Below are positions 23,663-32,133 of a stretch of DNA of 36,794 bases, one piece after another. Position 1 is the stretch's first letter. Every line of letters starts with the position of its first letter. Below the pieces are notes generated by a model. The model was not told the DNA's origin and made no database searches. It worked only from the letters and a program-made list of their open reading frames with translations. Source of the stretch: an uncultured Tateyamaria sp. (GTDB taxonomy: Bacteria; Pseudomonadota; Alphaproteobacteria; Rhodobacterales; Rhodobacteraceae); contig NZ_CANNGP010000039.1 in NCBI RefSeq assembly GCF_947504105.1, positions 1 to 36,794 on the forward strand, read 5' to 3'. A program made the translations under genes and the position numbers.

Positions 23663-25795
23663 TCAGGCCGTTTTCCGGCCCATCTGCACCCCCCGGAACA
23701 ACAATATGCTGCCGATACCGATGCCAATCAGGTCCGTTATCCAGGAACCCGAGATCATGCACAGTGCCCCGGCAAGGAGCAGGAGACGGATCGCCGGACC
23801 TGCCGGGCCGATGAACCAGCCTTGAACAGCCCCGGCCAGCATATAAACCCCGGCCAGCGCCGTCACCATATTGCGCAGGATGATGTACCATGGTGCCTCC
23901 ATCAGCAGACCGGGGCTATAGAAGAACATGAACGGAACGATGAACGCGGCAAGACCCACCTTGAAGCTGGTGACCGAGGTGCGCATCGGTTCTGACCCGG
24001 CAATGGCCGCACCCGCATAGGCTGCAAGTGCTACGGGCGGTGTGATGGCAGAAACCACAGCAAAATAGAACACGAAGAAATGTGCGACCAGCGGTTCGAT
24101 CCCGATCTCGATCAGACCCGGGGCCACGACAGAGGCGGCAACTGCGTAGGCCGCCGTTGTCGGCATGCCCATACCCAGAATGATGGCGATCATCATTGCA
24201 AAGATAAGGGCAAGAAGCGTGCTTTGCTGGGCCAGATCAAATAGCAGGTTTGAAAAGCGCGCCCCGACGCCCGTGAGCGAAATGACCCCGACGATCAGAC
24301 CGGCACAGGCGCAAACGGTTATGATTTGAATGCACATGCGCCCGCCAAGGCCAAGTGCCTCATAAATCTTACGTGGCCCCATGCGGTATGGCGTCAGCCA
24401 ACTGACGACCGCAGCGCTAGCAATGGCAAGTGTCCCTGCCCGGATCACGGAGTAACCTGCAAAAAGCGCCCCGATCAGGATGACGATGGGCAGGAACAGA
24501 TACACTTGGCGTATCAGGTCTTTCAGCTTGGGCAGCTCATCGGCCCGCATGCCGCGCATGCCTGTACGGCTCGCTTCGAAGTCCACCATCAGGTAGATTG
24601 AGGCGAAGTAGAGGATGGCAGGGATCAGGGCTGCGACGACCAGTTCCGTGTACGGAATACCGGTGATCTCGGCCATTATGAAGGCGCCGGCACCCATGAT
24701 CGGCGGCATGATCTGTCCGCCGGTGGAAGCGGCCGCTTCGATCGCGCCAGCTGATTGAGGGCGGTAGCCCACCTTCTTCATCAACGGAATGGTCAAAGAC
24801 CCGGTGGAGACCACGTTGCCCGCTGATGTTCCGTTGATCATGCCCATCAGCCCGGAGGCGAGGACCGACACTTTGGCTGGACCACCGCGCGCGCGTCCTG
24901 CCACGGCGAAAGAGAAGTTCACGAAATAGTCGCCCACCTTGGAGCTTTGTAGGAAGGCAGCAAAAACGATGAAGAGGATGATGTAGGTGGAGGACACCGC
25001 CGTTGTTGGACCCAACACGCCGTTGTCCGTAAACACATAGGTGAAGAAGCGCTTGGGGTCATAGCCGCGATGTTCAAGAAACCCGGGCATCCACGGCCCC
25101 ATGAAGGCGTAGATCACAAACACAAGGGCGATGACGACAAGCGCCATGCCTGCCACCCGTCGCGTCATCTCGGCGATCAGCAGGACGACAACAAAGGCCG
25201 CCCAGCCATTATTCGGATCGGCAAACGGGGTGCCTGCGCGCAGGCGCAGTGACAGTGTATCGAGGCTGAACAGGACAAACCCGAAGCTCGCGACTGTGGC
25301 GACGATCAGTGCGATATCGGAGATGGTGAGTTGATTTTGGCGCGCGGGATACACCCAGCCGGTGGCCACAGCCAACAGCGTTCCACCCGCCAACGTCCAG
25401 CCAAAGATGGCCATGGTCCATTCAGGTGGAGCGGATTGTCCGGGCTCAAAGAACCACATGGCCGCCAGAACAGAACCAAGCGCAAGGGACGTGGCGACGA
25501 GCGAGACCGCGCCCAAAGCGCGAGGAAGCCGACTGGGTGCGCCACCTTCTTGTGCCCGACGAACGGAAAGTGCGGAACTCAATACAAAACCGAGGATCAG
25601 TGCCCCTGCCACATGCATGATCCGAAATGTCCATGTTTCGAGCGGGGCTATGTTCAGCACGTAGAGGTGCCAGGCACTGTACAGCGCGCACAGCAAAAAA
25701 CCGACTTTCGCTAACCATGTTGTGTTTTGTAGGTCTGGCGAATTGTCGATCTCTGAAGGCAACTTGATGTCAGAAGCGGCTTGCGTGTTGGTCAT
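23663..25795 (-). CDS. TRAP transporter fused permease (TAXI type, 4TM+12TM)
   Basis: This 710-residue inner-membrane protein fuses the small and large permease subunits of a tripartite ATP-independent periplasmic transporter. About four hydrophobic helices fill the first ~200 residues and the large DctM-like domain follows. Family features include GPAKVSVLASGLMGMINGTSAGNVVSTGSLT, AASTGGQIMPPIMGAGAFIMAEITGIPY and LGMGMPTTAAYAVAASVVAPGL. Fused permeases of this type accompany TAXI-type binding proteins, and one lies immediately upstream. Transport is driven by an ion gradient. I chose ATG 25795 (GAGGGA 7 nt upstream) over an in-frame TTG at 25819. It ends 15 bp from the convergent acyl-CoA dehydrogenase gene. 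Substrate unknown. Confidence 0.9.
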   Translation of the reverse strand: MTNTQAASDIKLPSEIDNSPDLQNTTWLAKVGFLLCALYSAWHLYVLNIAPLETWTFRIMHVAGALILGFVLSSALSVRRAQEGGAPSRLPRALGAVSLVATSLALGSVLAAMWFFEPGQSAPPEWTMAIFGWTLAGGTLLAVATGWVYPARQNQLTISDIALIVATVASFGFVLFSLDTLSLRLRAGTPFADPNNGWAAFVVVLLIAEMTRRVAGMALVVIALVFVIYAFMGPWMPGFLEHRGYDPKRFFTYVFTDNGVLGPTTAVSSTYIILFIVFAAFLQSSKVGDYFVNFSFAVAGRARGGPAKVSVLASGLMGMINGTSAGNVVSTGSLTIPLMKKVGYRPQSAGAIEAAASTGGQIMPPIMGAGAFIMAEITGIPYTELVVAALIPAILYFASIYLMVDFEASRTGMRGMRADELPKLKDLIRQVYLFLPIVILIGALFAGYSVIRAGTLAIASAAVVSWLTPYRMGPRKIYEALGLGGRMCIQIITVCACAGLIVGVISLTGVGARFSNLLFDLAQQSTLLALIFAMMIAIILGMGMPTTAAYAVAASVVAPGLIEIGIEPLVAHFFVFYFAVVSAITPPVALAAYAGAAIAGSEPMRTSVTSFKVGLAAFIVPFMFFYSPGLLMEAPWYIILRNMVTALAGVYMLAGAVQGWFIGPAGPAIRLLLLAGALCMISGSWITDLIGIGIGSILLFRGVQMGRKTA

Positions 25796-25817
25796 TTTCG
25801 TATCCCTCGGCACGTGC

Positions 25818-25848
25818 AAAAACGCACCCTGCCATCAGACAGGGTGCG
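25818..25848 (-). terminator. Terminator-like hairpin between TAXI binding protein and permease genes
   Basis: On the minus strand CGCACCCTG (25848-25840) pairs perfectly with CAGGGTGCG (25831-25823) across an 8-nt loop, followed by TTTTT (25822-25818). It lies between two genes of one transporter and so probably sets a high binding-protein to permease ratio by partial termination or 3'-end protection. Confidence 0.8.
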
Positions 25849-25875
25849 CCTGCGGTGTCAATCGGCGTCCAGGCC

Positions 25876-26868
25876 TTAGCCCTTCAGCTCATCCGGGATA
25901 TCGAACCCGTTTTCCTCGAACCAGCGCACGGCACCGGGGTGCCAGGGAATGAAGGTATTCTTGTCGAAGTTTTCGGGCAGTGTTTCGACTGCGGCTTTGT
26001 GGATCTCGACCATTTTCGCGTTGTTTGTCATCACTGTCTTGACGATTTCGTAGACCATGCTTTCCGGCAGATCTGCATGTCCAACCGCAAAGTTCCACAT
26101 GGAAACGCTCAGCTGTTCTTCGGGTTGCGATGGATAGGTGTTGGCCGGAATCGTGAAGTCAGCAACGGGTTGCGATGCAATGACGGCTGCCTGTTCCTCT
26201 TCGGTGAAGCCGAAGAAAGTCACGTCGGTTTGTGCGTCCAACTGGCTGAAGGCGGGGAAGGGCAGACCACCTGCCCATGTTTTAACGTCGATCAAACCGT
26301 CCTGAAGTTGACCGGCGAGGTCAGAGGCCCCGCCATTGCGGAACTCGACGTCTTTGCCCATATCCGTGAGGATACGCGGCCAATAGGTTCCGGGTGTCCC
26401 TCCAGCCGGGCCAACGCCGACAACGGCCCCATCCGGGATATCTGCAAAGCTGGTAATGCCTGAGCTCGTAAGCGTCATGGCATGGAACCCTGTCTTGTAC
26501 ATGGGAAAGAGCGCACGCAGCTGGTCGTGTTTCAAGCCGGGGGCCAGTGCGCTGTTGCCGTTGATGGCGTCAAACGCAGGACCCATGGTGACCATACCCA
26601 TGTCGAGGTCACCGGTTTGCACCAGAGCGGCGTTCTGGACAGGTCCGCCGGTCACCTCTGTGCCGCCGGGGATGCCCAGCGCTTCGGATACCATGTTGGC
26701 CCATCCGGCGCCGTACACGAAGTATGTGCCACCCTGGCTGGCTGTGCCGACGGAAAAGCTGTCGGGCCAGTCGCTCTTGTCTTGGGCGGAAGCAACAGTA
26801 CCGACCAGGCCGATCACACTGGCGAACGCAAGGGCTTTGACGCCCTTCAGTTTGAGCAAAGCAGTCAT
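25876..26868 (-). CDS. TAXI-family TRAP transporter solute-binding protein
   Basis: The 330-residue periplasmic protein starts with a signal peptide (MTALLKLKGVKALAFASVIG, cleavage likely after VASA). It shows the TAXI hallmark SVGTASQGGTYFVYGAGWANM, then GGPVQNAALVQTGDLDMGMV and VGVGPAGGTPGTYWPRIL. It captures a small organic solute and delivers it to the fused permease encoded next. TAXI proteins bind compounds such as glutamate or other carboxylates; the ligand here is not determinable. AACTGGAGGAATTA upstream of the ATG at 26868 is a strong ribosome binding site. The 189-bp gap to the tpa terminator must hold its promoter; I find no TauR-type repeat pair there. Confidence 0.92.
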   Translation of the reverse strand: MTALLKLKGVKALAFASVIGLVGTVASAQDKSDWPDSFSVGTASQGGTYFVYGAGWANMVSEALGIPGGTEVTGGPVQNAALVQTGDLDMGMVTMGPAFDAINGNSALAPGLKHDQLRALFPMYKTGFHAMTLTSSGITSFADIPDGAVVGVGPAGGTPGTYWPRILTDMGKDVEFRNGGASDLAGQLQDGLIDVKTWAGGLPFPAFSQLDAQTDVTFFGFTEEEQAAVIASQPVADFTIPANTYPSQPEEQLSVSMWNFAVGHADLPESMVYEIVKTVMTNNAKMVEIHKAAVETLPENFDKNTFIPWHPGAVRWFEENGFDIPDELKG

Positions 26869-27057
26869 TAATTCCTCCAGTTAATGTGGCGCCATGCGCT
26901 GGCGCTTATTTTTTGTTATCGATTGAAGGTATATCTGTGGTTGTTCAAAACAAGAGGAACAGGGGATGTCTGGCCGCCTTCACGTGGTATTGACCGGTGT
27001 TGTTCACTCACTGTTGCGCTTGGTACAATGTTCGCGGGACGCGCATCGCCATCCAAC

Positions 27058-27085
27058 AAAAAAAGGCAGGGTCTCCCCCGCCTTT
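27058..27085 (-). terminator. Intrinsic terminator of tpa
   Basis: On the minus strand AAAGGCGGGG (27085-27076) pairs with CCCTGCCTTT (27071-27062), ten pairs with one G-U wobble and a GAGA loop, and runs into seven Ts (27064-27058). It lies 22 bp after the tpa stop codon. Confidence 0.9.
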
Positions 27086-27107
27086 CTACTAAGCTTTTTG
27101 AGTTTGA

Positions 27108-28502
27108 TCAGCCAAACACACGTGTGAGTGCACCATCCACCGCACCGACGATCTGGTCGATATCGTCTTTGGTCGCGATCAGTGCGGGTGAGAAACACAG
27201 TGTGTTGTTCTTGCCGGGCAGGGAGCGGTTGGTGGCACCAATGACCACGGCCTGCTTCATGCAGTCGCCGACAACGGCTTGTACCATTTTCTCATCCGCC
27301 GGGTCGCGGCTGTCGCGGTCTTTGACCAGTTCGGCCCCAAGGAACAGACCCTTGCCACGCACGTCGCCAATGACGGCGTGCTTGTCTTTCAGCTCGGCCA
27401 GCTTGTCGAGCATGTAGTCGCCCATGGCGGTGGTGTTTTCGAGCAGGTTCTCATCCTCGATGATCCGCATGTTTTCGAGTGCCGCCGCTGGGCCTGCCGT
27501 GCAGCCGCCGAAGGTCGAGATATCGCGGAAGTAGTTCATCGGATCGCTGGTGTCGTCCTTGAACATGTCGAAGACTTCGTTGGTCGTCGCAAGGCACGAG
27601 ATGGCGGCGTAGCCCGAGGCGACGCCTTTGGCCATCGTCACCATGTCCGGTTTGATGCCGTAGTGCTGGTAACCGAACCATGTGCCGGTGCGGCCAACAC
27701 CGCAGACGACCTCGTCGATGTGCAGTAGGATGTCATATTTCTTGCAGATCTCCTGCACCCGCTCCCAATAGCCTTCGGGGGGCACGATCACACCACCGCC
27801 TGCGGTGACGGGTTCGAGGCAAAGCGCACCCACGGTGTCGGGGCCTTCGCGCAGGATGATCTCTTCGATCTGGTTTGCCGCCCATTCGCCGTAGTTTGCG
27901 TCAGGCGCGCCGTCCTGTTCGTGCTTGCGATATTCAAGGCAGTGGGGCACGCGGATGAAGCCGGGGGTGTAGGGGCCGTATTGTGCGTTGCGTTCGTCCT
28001 GTCCACCGGCGGACAGGCACGCGATGGTCGTACCGTGGTAGTCGCGGTCCCTGTAGAGAATCTTGTGCTTCTTGCCGCCATAGCGCTTGTGCGCGATCTG
28101 GCGGACCATCTTGAAGGCTTTCTCATTCGCTTCGGACCCGGAGTTGGCGTAGTAGACGCGGTCGAGCCCGGGCATCTTGGTCAGCAGCTTCTCGGCAAAG
28201 AGCGCACCAGGGATCGAGCCTACGGTGCCGCCGAAGAAGTTCATTTTGACGATGGCGTCGCGCACGGCGTCGCCCATCGACTCGCGGCCATAGCCCACGT
28301 TTACCGTCCAGACACCACCGGACACCGCATCAATGTGCTCGATACCCTTTTGATCCCAGACACGCAGGCCCTTGCCTTCGATGATGATCTTGGGATCAGC
28401 ACCGGTAAAAAAGGGTTGGTGCTGTACCAAATGGTGCCAAACATTTGCGCGGTCGGCTTCGATCACGCGGCTCATATCGTTTTCGTTGAACGTTCCGTCC
28501 AT
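27108..28502 (-). CDS. tpa: Taurine--pyruvate aminotransferase
   Basis: Tpa transaminates taurine with pyruvate to sulfoacetaldehyde and alanine, supplying the substrate of Xsc. The 464-residue class-III PLP aminotransferase has VSGGVWTVNVGYGRESM, ANSGSEANEKAFKM, YRDRDYHGTT, the LLHIDEVVCGVGRTGTWFGY segment and the PLP lysine in DMVTMAKGVASGYAAIS. The closing region has DVRGKGLFLGAELV. I start at ATG 28502 (AAAGG 8 nt upstream); the frame extends to 28550 without support. The gene is divergent from tauABC across 393 bp and has a TauR-type repeat pair upstream and an intrinsic terminator downstream. Class-III enzymes for other omega-amino acids are similar, but the tau/xsc context settles the name. 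Confidence 0.94.
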   Translation of the reverse strand: MDGTFNENDMSRVIEADRANVWHHLVQHQPFFTGADPKIIIEGKGLRVWDQKGIEHIDAVSGGVWTVNVGYGRESMGDAVRDAIVKMNFFGGTVGSIPGALFAEKLLTKMPGLDRVYYANSGSEANEKAFKMVRQIAHKRYGGKKHKILYRDRDYHGTTIACLSAGGQDERNAQYGPYTPGFIRVPHCLEYRKHEQDGAPDANYGEWAANQIEEIILREGPDTVGALCLEPVTAGGGVIVPPEGYWERVQEICKKYDILLHIDEVVCGVGRTGTWFGYQHYGIKPDMVTMAKGVASGYAAISCLATTNEVFDMFKDDTSDPMNYFRDISTFGGCTAGPAAALENMRIIEDENLLENTTAMGDYMLDKLAELKDKHAVIGDVRGKGLFLGAELVKDRDSRDPADEKMVQAVVGDCMKQAVVIGATNRSLPGKNNTLCFSPALIATKDDIDQIVGAVDGALTRVFG

Positions 28503-28895
28503 GGGATCAACCTTTCGAGAGAGAGTGAGGCCCATGAAACAAAGGGCCAATCAAGCTTGCTGACGCGTACAATCGCTGAGAATCTGGTCTCAACAGTAGG
28601 GCCAGTTTGTTGCGACAAGTAAAGCCAGTTGGCGCAACCTTGCGTATGCATTTGCCAGCGTTGACTTCGAAATCCCCTTGTTTTCATAGACCTGTGAGAA
28701 ATTTGGGAATCCGAAAGACTGGGTTCATCAGCACAAAATTATGACAGAAGCCCCGATTTTACGTTGATCCGGGCGGGATTATCGGCTCGGATCACCGCAG
28801 CGCCGCGGCACGCCGCGTGCGACCAGAGGCGGAACACCGCCCGACATGATCCAAAGGCGAGCCAGCGGGCTCGTGAAAAACACGGGAGTACTAAG
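28503..28895. other. Divergent tpa/tauA control region
   Basis: These 393 bp hold no convincing gene. The tpa-proximal part has the paired CTGG repeats at 28596-28628. The tauA-proximal part (28629-28895) has only a lone CTGGGTTCAT at 28719-28728 that resembles a half-site, and I see no second copy at 22-23 bp. The single operator may therefore serve both directions, or tauABC may be controlled differently. Confidence 0.6.
28596..28628 (-). promoter_or_regulatory. Putative TauR operator upstream of tpa (direct repeats)
   Basis: On the minus strand CTGGCTTTAC (28628-28619) and CTGGCCCTAC (28605-28596) repeat with a 23-bp start-to-start distance, exactly the spacing seen upstream of xsc. The site lies about 95-125 bp upstream of the tpa start codon, in the same orientation as transcription. 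Identity of spacing and the shared CTGGNNYTA core support one regulator, TauR, acting at both promoters. Confidence 0.75.
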
Positions 28896-29903
28896 ATGAC
28901 ATTCAAGACAAAGCTGATGGGTGCTGTGGCAGCCACCGCGATGCTGGCGGGCGCACAGGGCGCCGTGGCTGCGGGCCATGGTGGTGAAATCACGGTTGCC
29001 TACTTCCTGGAATGGCCGATGCCTTTCCAGTTCGCCAAAGAGACCGGCATGTACGAAGAAGCCACGGGTGGCACCAAGATCAACTGGGTGAGCTTTGACA
29101 CCGGTACTGCGATGTCGGCGGCCATGGCGTCTGGCGACGTTCAGATTTCGGTCAGCCAAGGCGTGCCGCCTTTCGTGGTTGCGGCATCAGCGGGTCAGGA
29201 TATCCAGATCGTTGACGTGGCAGTGTCCTACTCGGAGAATGACAACTGCGTTGTGTCGTCGGGTCTGGAAATCGACAAGGAATCAGCTGGTGAGCTGGCA
29301 GGCAAGAAAGTTGCCGTTCCGCTGGGCACTGCCGCCCACTACGGTTTCCTGAGCCAGATGAATCACTTTGGTGTCGACCTGGCGTCGCTGGACGTCGTTG
29401 ACATGGCGCCTGCTGAAGGTGCTGCGGCCCTCGCTCAAGGTTCGGTCGACATGGCCTGCGGCTGGGGTGGCGCGCTGCGTCGCATGAAGGAAAGTGGCAA
29501 TGTTTTGCTGACCGGTGCCGAGAAGGAAGAGCTGGGCATTCTGGTGTTTGACGCGACAACCGCGCCTGCTAACTTCATCGCAGAAGAAGGCGAACTGCTG
29601 AGCCAGTTCCTTTCGGTGACAGCGGCAGCAAACGCCATGTGGGCGGATGAAACCAACCACGCCAAGATGCTGCCGGTGATCGCGAAAGACGCTGGTATGG
29701 ACGAAGATGCGGCAGCTGAAACGCTTGCGACGTTCAAGTTCCCCTCTGTCGACGAACAACTGAGTGAAGCGTGGCTGGGCGGTACTGCCCCTGCCTTCAT
29801 GAAGGGTGTTGCGGACGTGTTTGTGGGTGCCGGGTCGATCGACGCGGCCCTCGACAGCTATGTGGGCGCGGTCAACACTGGACCGCTGTCAGACGCCAAG
29901 TAA
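28896..29903 (+). CDS. tauA: Taurine ABC transporter substrate-binding protein
   Basis: TauA is the periplasmic receptor that hands taurine to TauC/TauB. The 335-residue product has a signal peptide (MTFKTKLMGAVAATAMLAGA, cleavage after about residue 26). The binding-protein fold follows: ITVAYFLEWPMPFQFAKETG, TGTAMSAAMASGDVQISVSQG, then AGKKVAVPLGTAAHYGF, as in TauA/SsuA proteins. The ATG at 28896 has GGGAG upstream. It is the first gene of tauABC and is followed by a stem-loop before tauB. Taurine as ligand is inferred from tpa and xsc nearby; other sulfonates are possible. Confidence 0.9.
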   Translation: MTFKTKLMGAVAATAMLAGAQGAVAAGHGGEITVAYFLEWPMPFQFAKETGMYEEATGGTKINWVSFDTGTAMSAAMASGDVQISVSQGVPPFVVAASAGQDIQIVDVAVSYSENDNCVVSSGLEIDKESAGELAGKKVAVPLGTAAHYGFLSQMNHFGVDLASLDVVDMAPAEGAAALAQGSVDMACGWGGALRRMKESGNVLLTGAEKEELGILVFDATTAPANFIAEEGELLSQFLSVTAAANAMWADETNHAKMLPVIAKDAGMDEDAAAETLATFKFPSVDEQLSEAWLGGTAPAFMKGVADVFVGAGSIDAALDSYVGAVNTGPLSDAK

Positions 29904-29910
29904 GCCAACC

Positions 29911-29935
29911 GGCCCGTGCGACATCCGCGCGGGCC
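29911..29935 (+). terminator. Intercistronic stem-loop between tauA and tauB
   Basis: GGCCCGTGCG (29911-29920) pairs with CGCGCGGGCC (29926-29935) over ten pairs with one U-G wobble and a 5-nt loop. Only ATTTC follows, so it is a weak terminator or a 3'-end stabiliser that would favour tauA over tauBC. Confidence 0.6.
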
Positions 29936-30009
29936 ATTTCAAATCGAAGCAGGAAAAACCTGCTCGAGTCCGTGTGTGTAATACCGCGCAAGCCACAGGT
30001 GGGAACCTT

Positions 30010-30816
30010 ATGTCTGGATTATCAATCCAAAACCTTTCAATGCGTTTTGACTTGCCCGGAGGTGGGCACGTTCAGGCGCTGCAAGACGTATCGCTTGACC
30101 TAAAGGCGGGCGAGTTGCTGAGCGTGCTGGGCCCGTCGGGTTGCGGCAAGACCACGCTGCTGAACATCGTGGCGGGCTTTCTTGCTCCGACAGAGGGCAA
30201 GATGATCCTCAACGAACACGAGATCAACGGCCCTGACGCCGAACGCGGCATGGTGTTCCAGCAAGGCGCGCTGTTCGAATGGATGAGCGTTCGCGAAAAT
30301 GTGGGCTTTGGCCCGTCGATGAAAGGCATGCCCAAAAGGGAAAAGGTCGAGATCGTCGATCACCTGCTGGACGTTGTAGGCCTGCAGGACTTCAAGGAAA
30401 AGGCCGTGTATGAGTTGTCTGGCGGTATGCAGCAGCGTGTGGCCCTGGCCCGCTGTCTGGCCAATGATCCCGACGTGATCTTGATGGACGAACCCTTGGG
30501 CGCGTTGGACGCGCTGACCCGCGAGAAGATGCAGTCCCTTGTGCTGAAGCTGTGGAAAGAGACAGGCAAGACCATCATCCTGATCACCCACTCGGTCGAG
30601 GAAGCGCTGCTACTGGGCGAGCGTCTGTTGGTCATGGCTCCGCGTCCTGGTCGCATTCACAAGGAATACCGCCTGCCCTTTGCTGAAATGGGCGTTGGGC
30701 AGGATCTGCGTGAGGTCAAGAAGAATCCCGAGTTCGCAGAGCGGCGCGAGGAAATCCTTGGCATGATCTGGGATATGGAAGAGGAAATTATGGGCCGCAC
30801 GGAGGCAGCGTCATGA
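30010..30816 (+). CDS. tauB: Taurine ABC transporter ATP-binding protein
   Basis: TauB is the cytoplasmic ATPase of the taurine importer. The 268-residue protein has Walker A (VLGPSGCGKTTLL), Q-loop (GMVFQQGALFEWMSV), the ABC signature (YELSGGMQQRVALARCLA), Walker B (PDVILMDEPLGALDALTR) and the H-loop (IILITHSVEEALLL), all intact. It groups with TauB/SsuB nitrate-sulfonate-type ATPases. The ATG at 30010 follows AGGTGGG; the open frame extends far upstream into the tauA-tauB gap without support. The stop TGA overlaps the tauC start (ATGA at 30813-30816), coupling the two. Confidence 0.93.
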   Translation: MSGLSIQNLSMRFDLPGGGHVQALQDVSLDLKAGELLSVLGPSGCGKTTLLNIVAGFLAPTEGKMILNEHEINGPDAERGMVFQQGALFEWMSVRENVGFGPSMKGMPKREKVEIVDHLLDVVGLQDFKEKAVYELSGGMQQRVALARCLANDPDVILMDEPLGALDALTREKMQSLVLKLWKETGKTIILITHSVEEALLLGERLLVMAPRPGRIHKEYRLPFAEMGVGQDLREVKKNPEFAERREEILGMIWDMEEEIMGRTEAAS

Positions 30817-32078
30817 TCCCGTTTCTGATTTACGTCGCGATTTTCGTGGTCGCCTTTTTCGTCGTCAAAACCATCGCACAGCGTACCGCAATTTCGGACT
30901 ACGGGTCGCTGAAGACCGTGACGTTTGGTGACGAGAGTGCCGTGACGCCCAATCGCGCGGCCAGCATTATATCGATCCTGACCATTTTCTTGCTTTGGGG
31001 CATGTTCACCGGTTCAGCACTGCTGCCGAAATTCTTGCACGCCCCCGGCCCGTTTGAAGGCACGGGAACGTTTGAATACACGGCACAAGCGGGCGATCAA
31101 ACCGATACGGCGACCGTGACAGTGCTGGTTCATCCCATCGACACCCCGACTGATGCGCCCGAAGTGGCACCCGGAGACGGCTGGGCCAAGGATGACAGCA
31201 CTGCCATTGGTATGTGGCGGACTGGCCTGCTGCGCGTGGATCGCAATGACGAGTTGGGTCGTAACGACGGGGCTGTGATCACTGAGATCAATGGCCAAGC
31301 AGTGCAACCCGGCGATAGTGTGGACGTAGACTTTGGCACCGTCACCATATCGGACAAGGGCACGCCCAACATCCAGCCGTCCAAAGGCTGGCAGATGGAG
31401 CCGATCTGGCTGCCGTCACCCGAAGCCGTCGTGCAGCGTGTGGGCGAGATTGCCAGCCAGGGCTTCCGCGGTTCCACCCTTTGGGAACACTTGGGATACT
31501 CACTGTTCCGCGTGATTGTCGGTTTCTTCTTTGGGGCTTTGGTGGGTATCCCGCTGGGTTATGCCATGGGCCTGAGCAACTGGTTCCGGGGCTGGTTTGA
31601 TCCCATCGTGGAATTTATGCGCCCGGTGCCGCCTTTGGCCTTGATCCCGCTTGTCATTATCTGGGCGGGTATCGGTGAGACCGGCAAGATCATCCTGCTG
31701 TTCCTTGCCGCCCTGTGGATCATGGCGATTGCCGCACGGTCGGGTGTGAGTGGGGTGAAAATTTCGAAAGTGCATGCCGCCTATTCCCTTGGGGCCAGCA
31801 AGGCGCAGATCATGCGTCATGTGATTGTTCCGAACTCGTTACCCGAGATCTTTACCGGGGCCCGTGTGGCCATGGGGGTGTGTTGGGGTACTGTTGTGGC
31901 AGCCGAGCTTGTGGCGGCTGAACAGGGCGCGGGCATGATGATCATGGTGGCATCCAAATTCCAGAACACCGATATCGTGATCATGGGGATCATCCTGATC
32001 GGTATCATTGGCTTCGGCATCGATATGTTGATGCGTTACGCCGAGAAGCTGTTGGTGCCTTGGAAAGGCAAAGGCTGA
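30813..32078 (+). CDS. tauC: Taurine ABC transporter permease with a large inserted domain
   Basis: The C-terminal ~220 residues (from about 197, PIWLPSPEAVVQRV) are a canonical TauC/SsuC membrane domain. They include the EAA loop HAAYSLGASKAQIMRHVIVPNSLPEI, which contacts TauB, and WGTVVAAELVAAEQGAGMMI. At 421 residues the protein is far longer than the ~275 of E. coli TauC. It has an extra N-terminal helix (about 3-21). A soluble segment of about 120 residues (79-196) is inserted between the first canonical helix (about 51-70) and the WLPSP segment. This insert includes FEYTAQAGDQTDTATVTVLV, which resembles a bacterial Ig-like beta strand pair. By topology it should face the periplasm, where it might contact TauA. 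A terminator follows the gene. Confidence 0.9.
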   Translation: MIPFLIYVAIFVVAFFVVKTIAQRTAISDYGSLKTVTFGDESAVTPNRAASIISILTIFLLWGMFTGSALLPKFLHAPGPFEGTGTFEYTAQAGDQTDTATVTVLVHPIDTPTDAPEVAPGDGWAKDDSTAIGMWRTGLLRVDRNDELGRNDGAVITEINGQAVQPGDSVDVDFGTVTISDKGTPNIQPSKGWQMEPIWLPSPEAVVQRVGEIASQGFRGSTLWEHLGYSLFRVIVGFFFGALVGIPLGYAMGLSNWFRGWFDPIVEFMRPVPPLALIPLVIIWAGIGETGKIILLFLAALWIMAIAARSGVSGVKISKVHAAYSLGASKAQIMRHVIVPNSLPEIFTGARVAMGVCWGTVVAAELVAAEQGAGMMIMVASKFQNTDIVIMGIILIGIIGFGIDMLMRYAEKLLVPWKGKG

Positions 32079-32101
32079 GCCAGATTGCACAAAGGAAAGA
32101 G

Positions 32102-32129
32102 AAAGCGGCGCCCCAGAGGCGCCGCTTTT
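32102..32129. terminator. Bidirectional intrinsic terminator between tauC and the convergent gene
   Basis: AAAGCGGCGCC / GGCGCCGCTTT forms a perfect 11-bp stem with a 5-nt loop and ends in TTTT on the plus strand. On the minus strand the same stem is followed by a pyrimidine-rich TTTCTCTTTCC. It lies 23 bp after tauC and 4 bp beyond the stop codon of the minus-strand gene, so it can serve both. Confidence 0.88.
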
Positions 32130-32133
32130 GCGT

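Noticed and set aside
26884-27417. A 177-codon plus-strand frame spanning the TRAP promoter and the tpa 3' end
   Set aside because: It crosses a strong terminator and runs antisense into tpa; the translation is Ser/Pro/Arg-rich without a domain.
28719-28728. CTGGGTTCAT as a TauR half-site for tauABC
   Set aside because: No second half-site lies 22-23 bp to either side, so the match could be chance.
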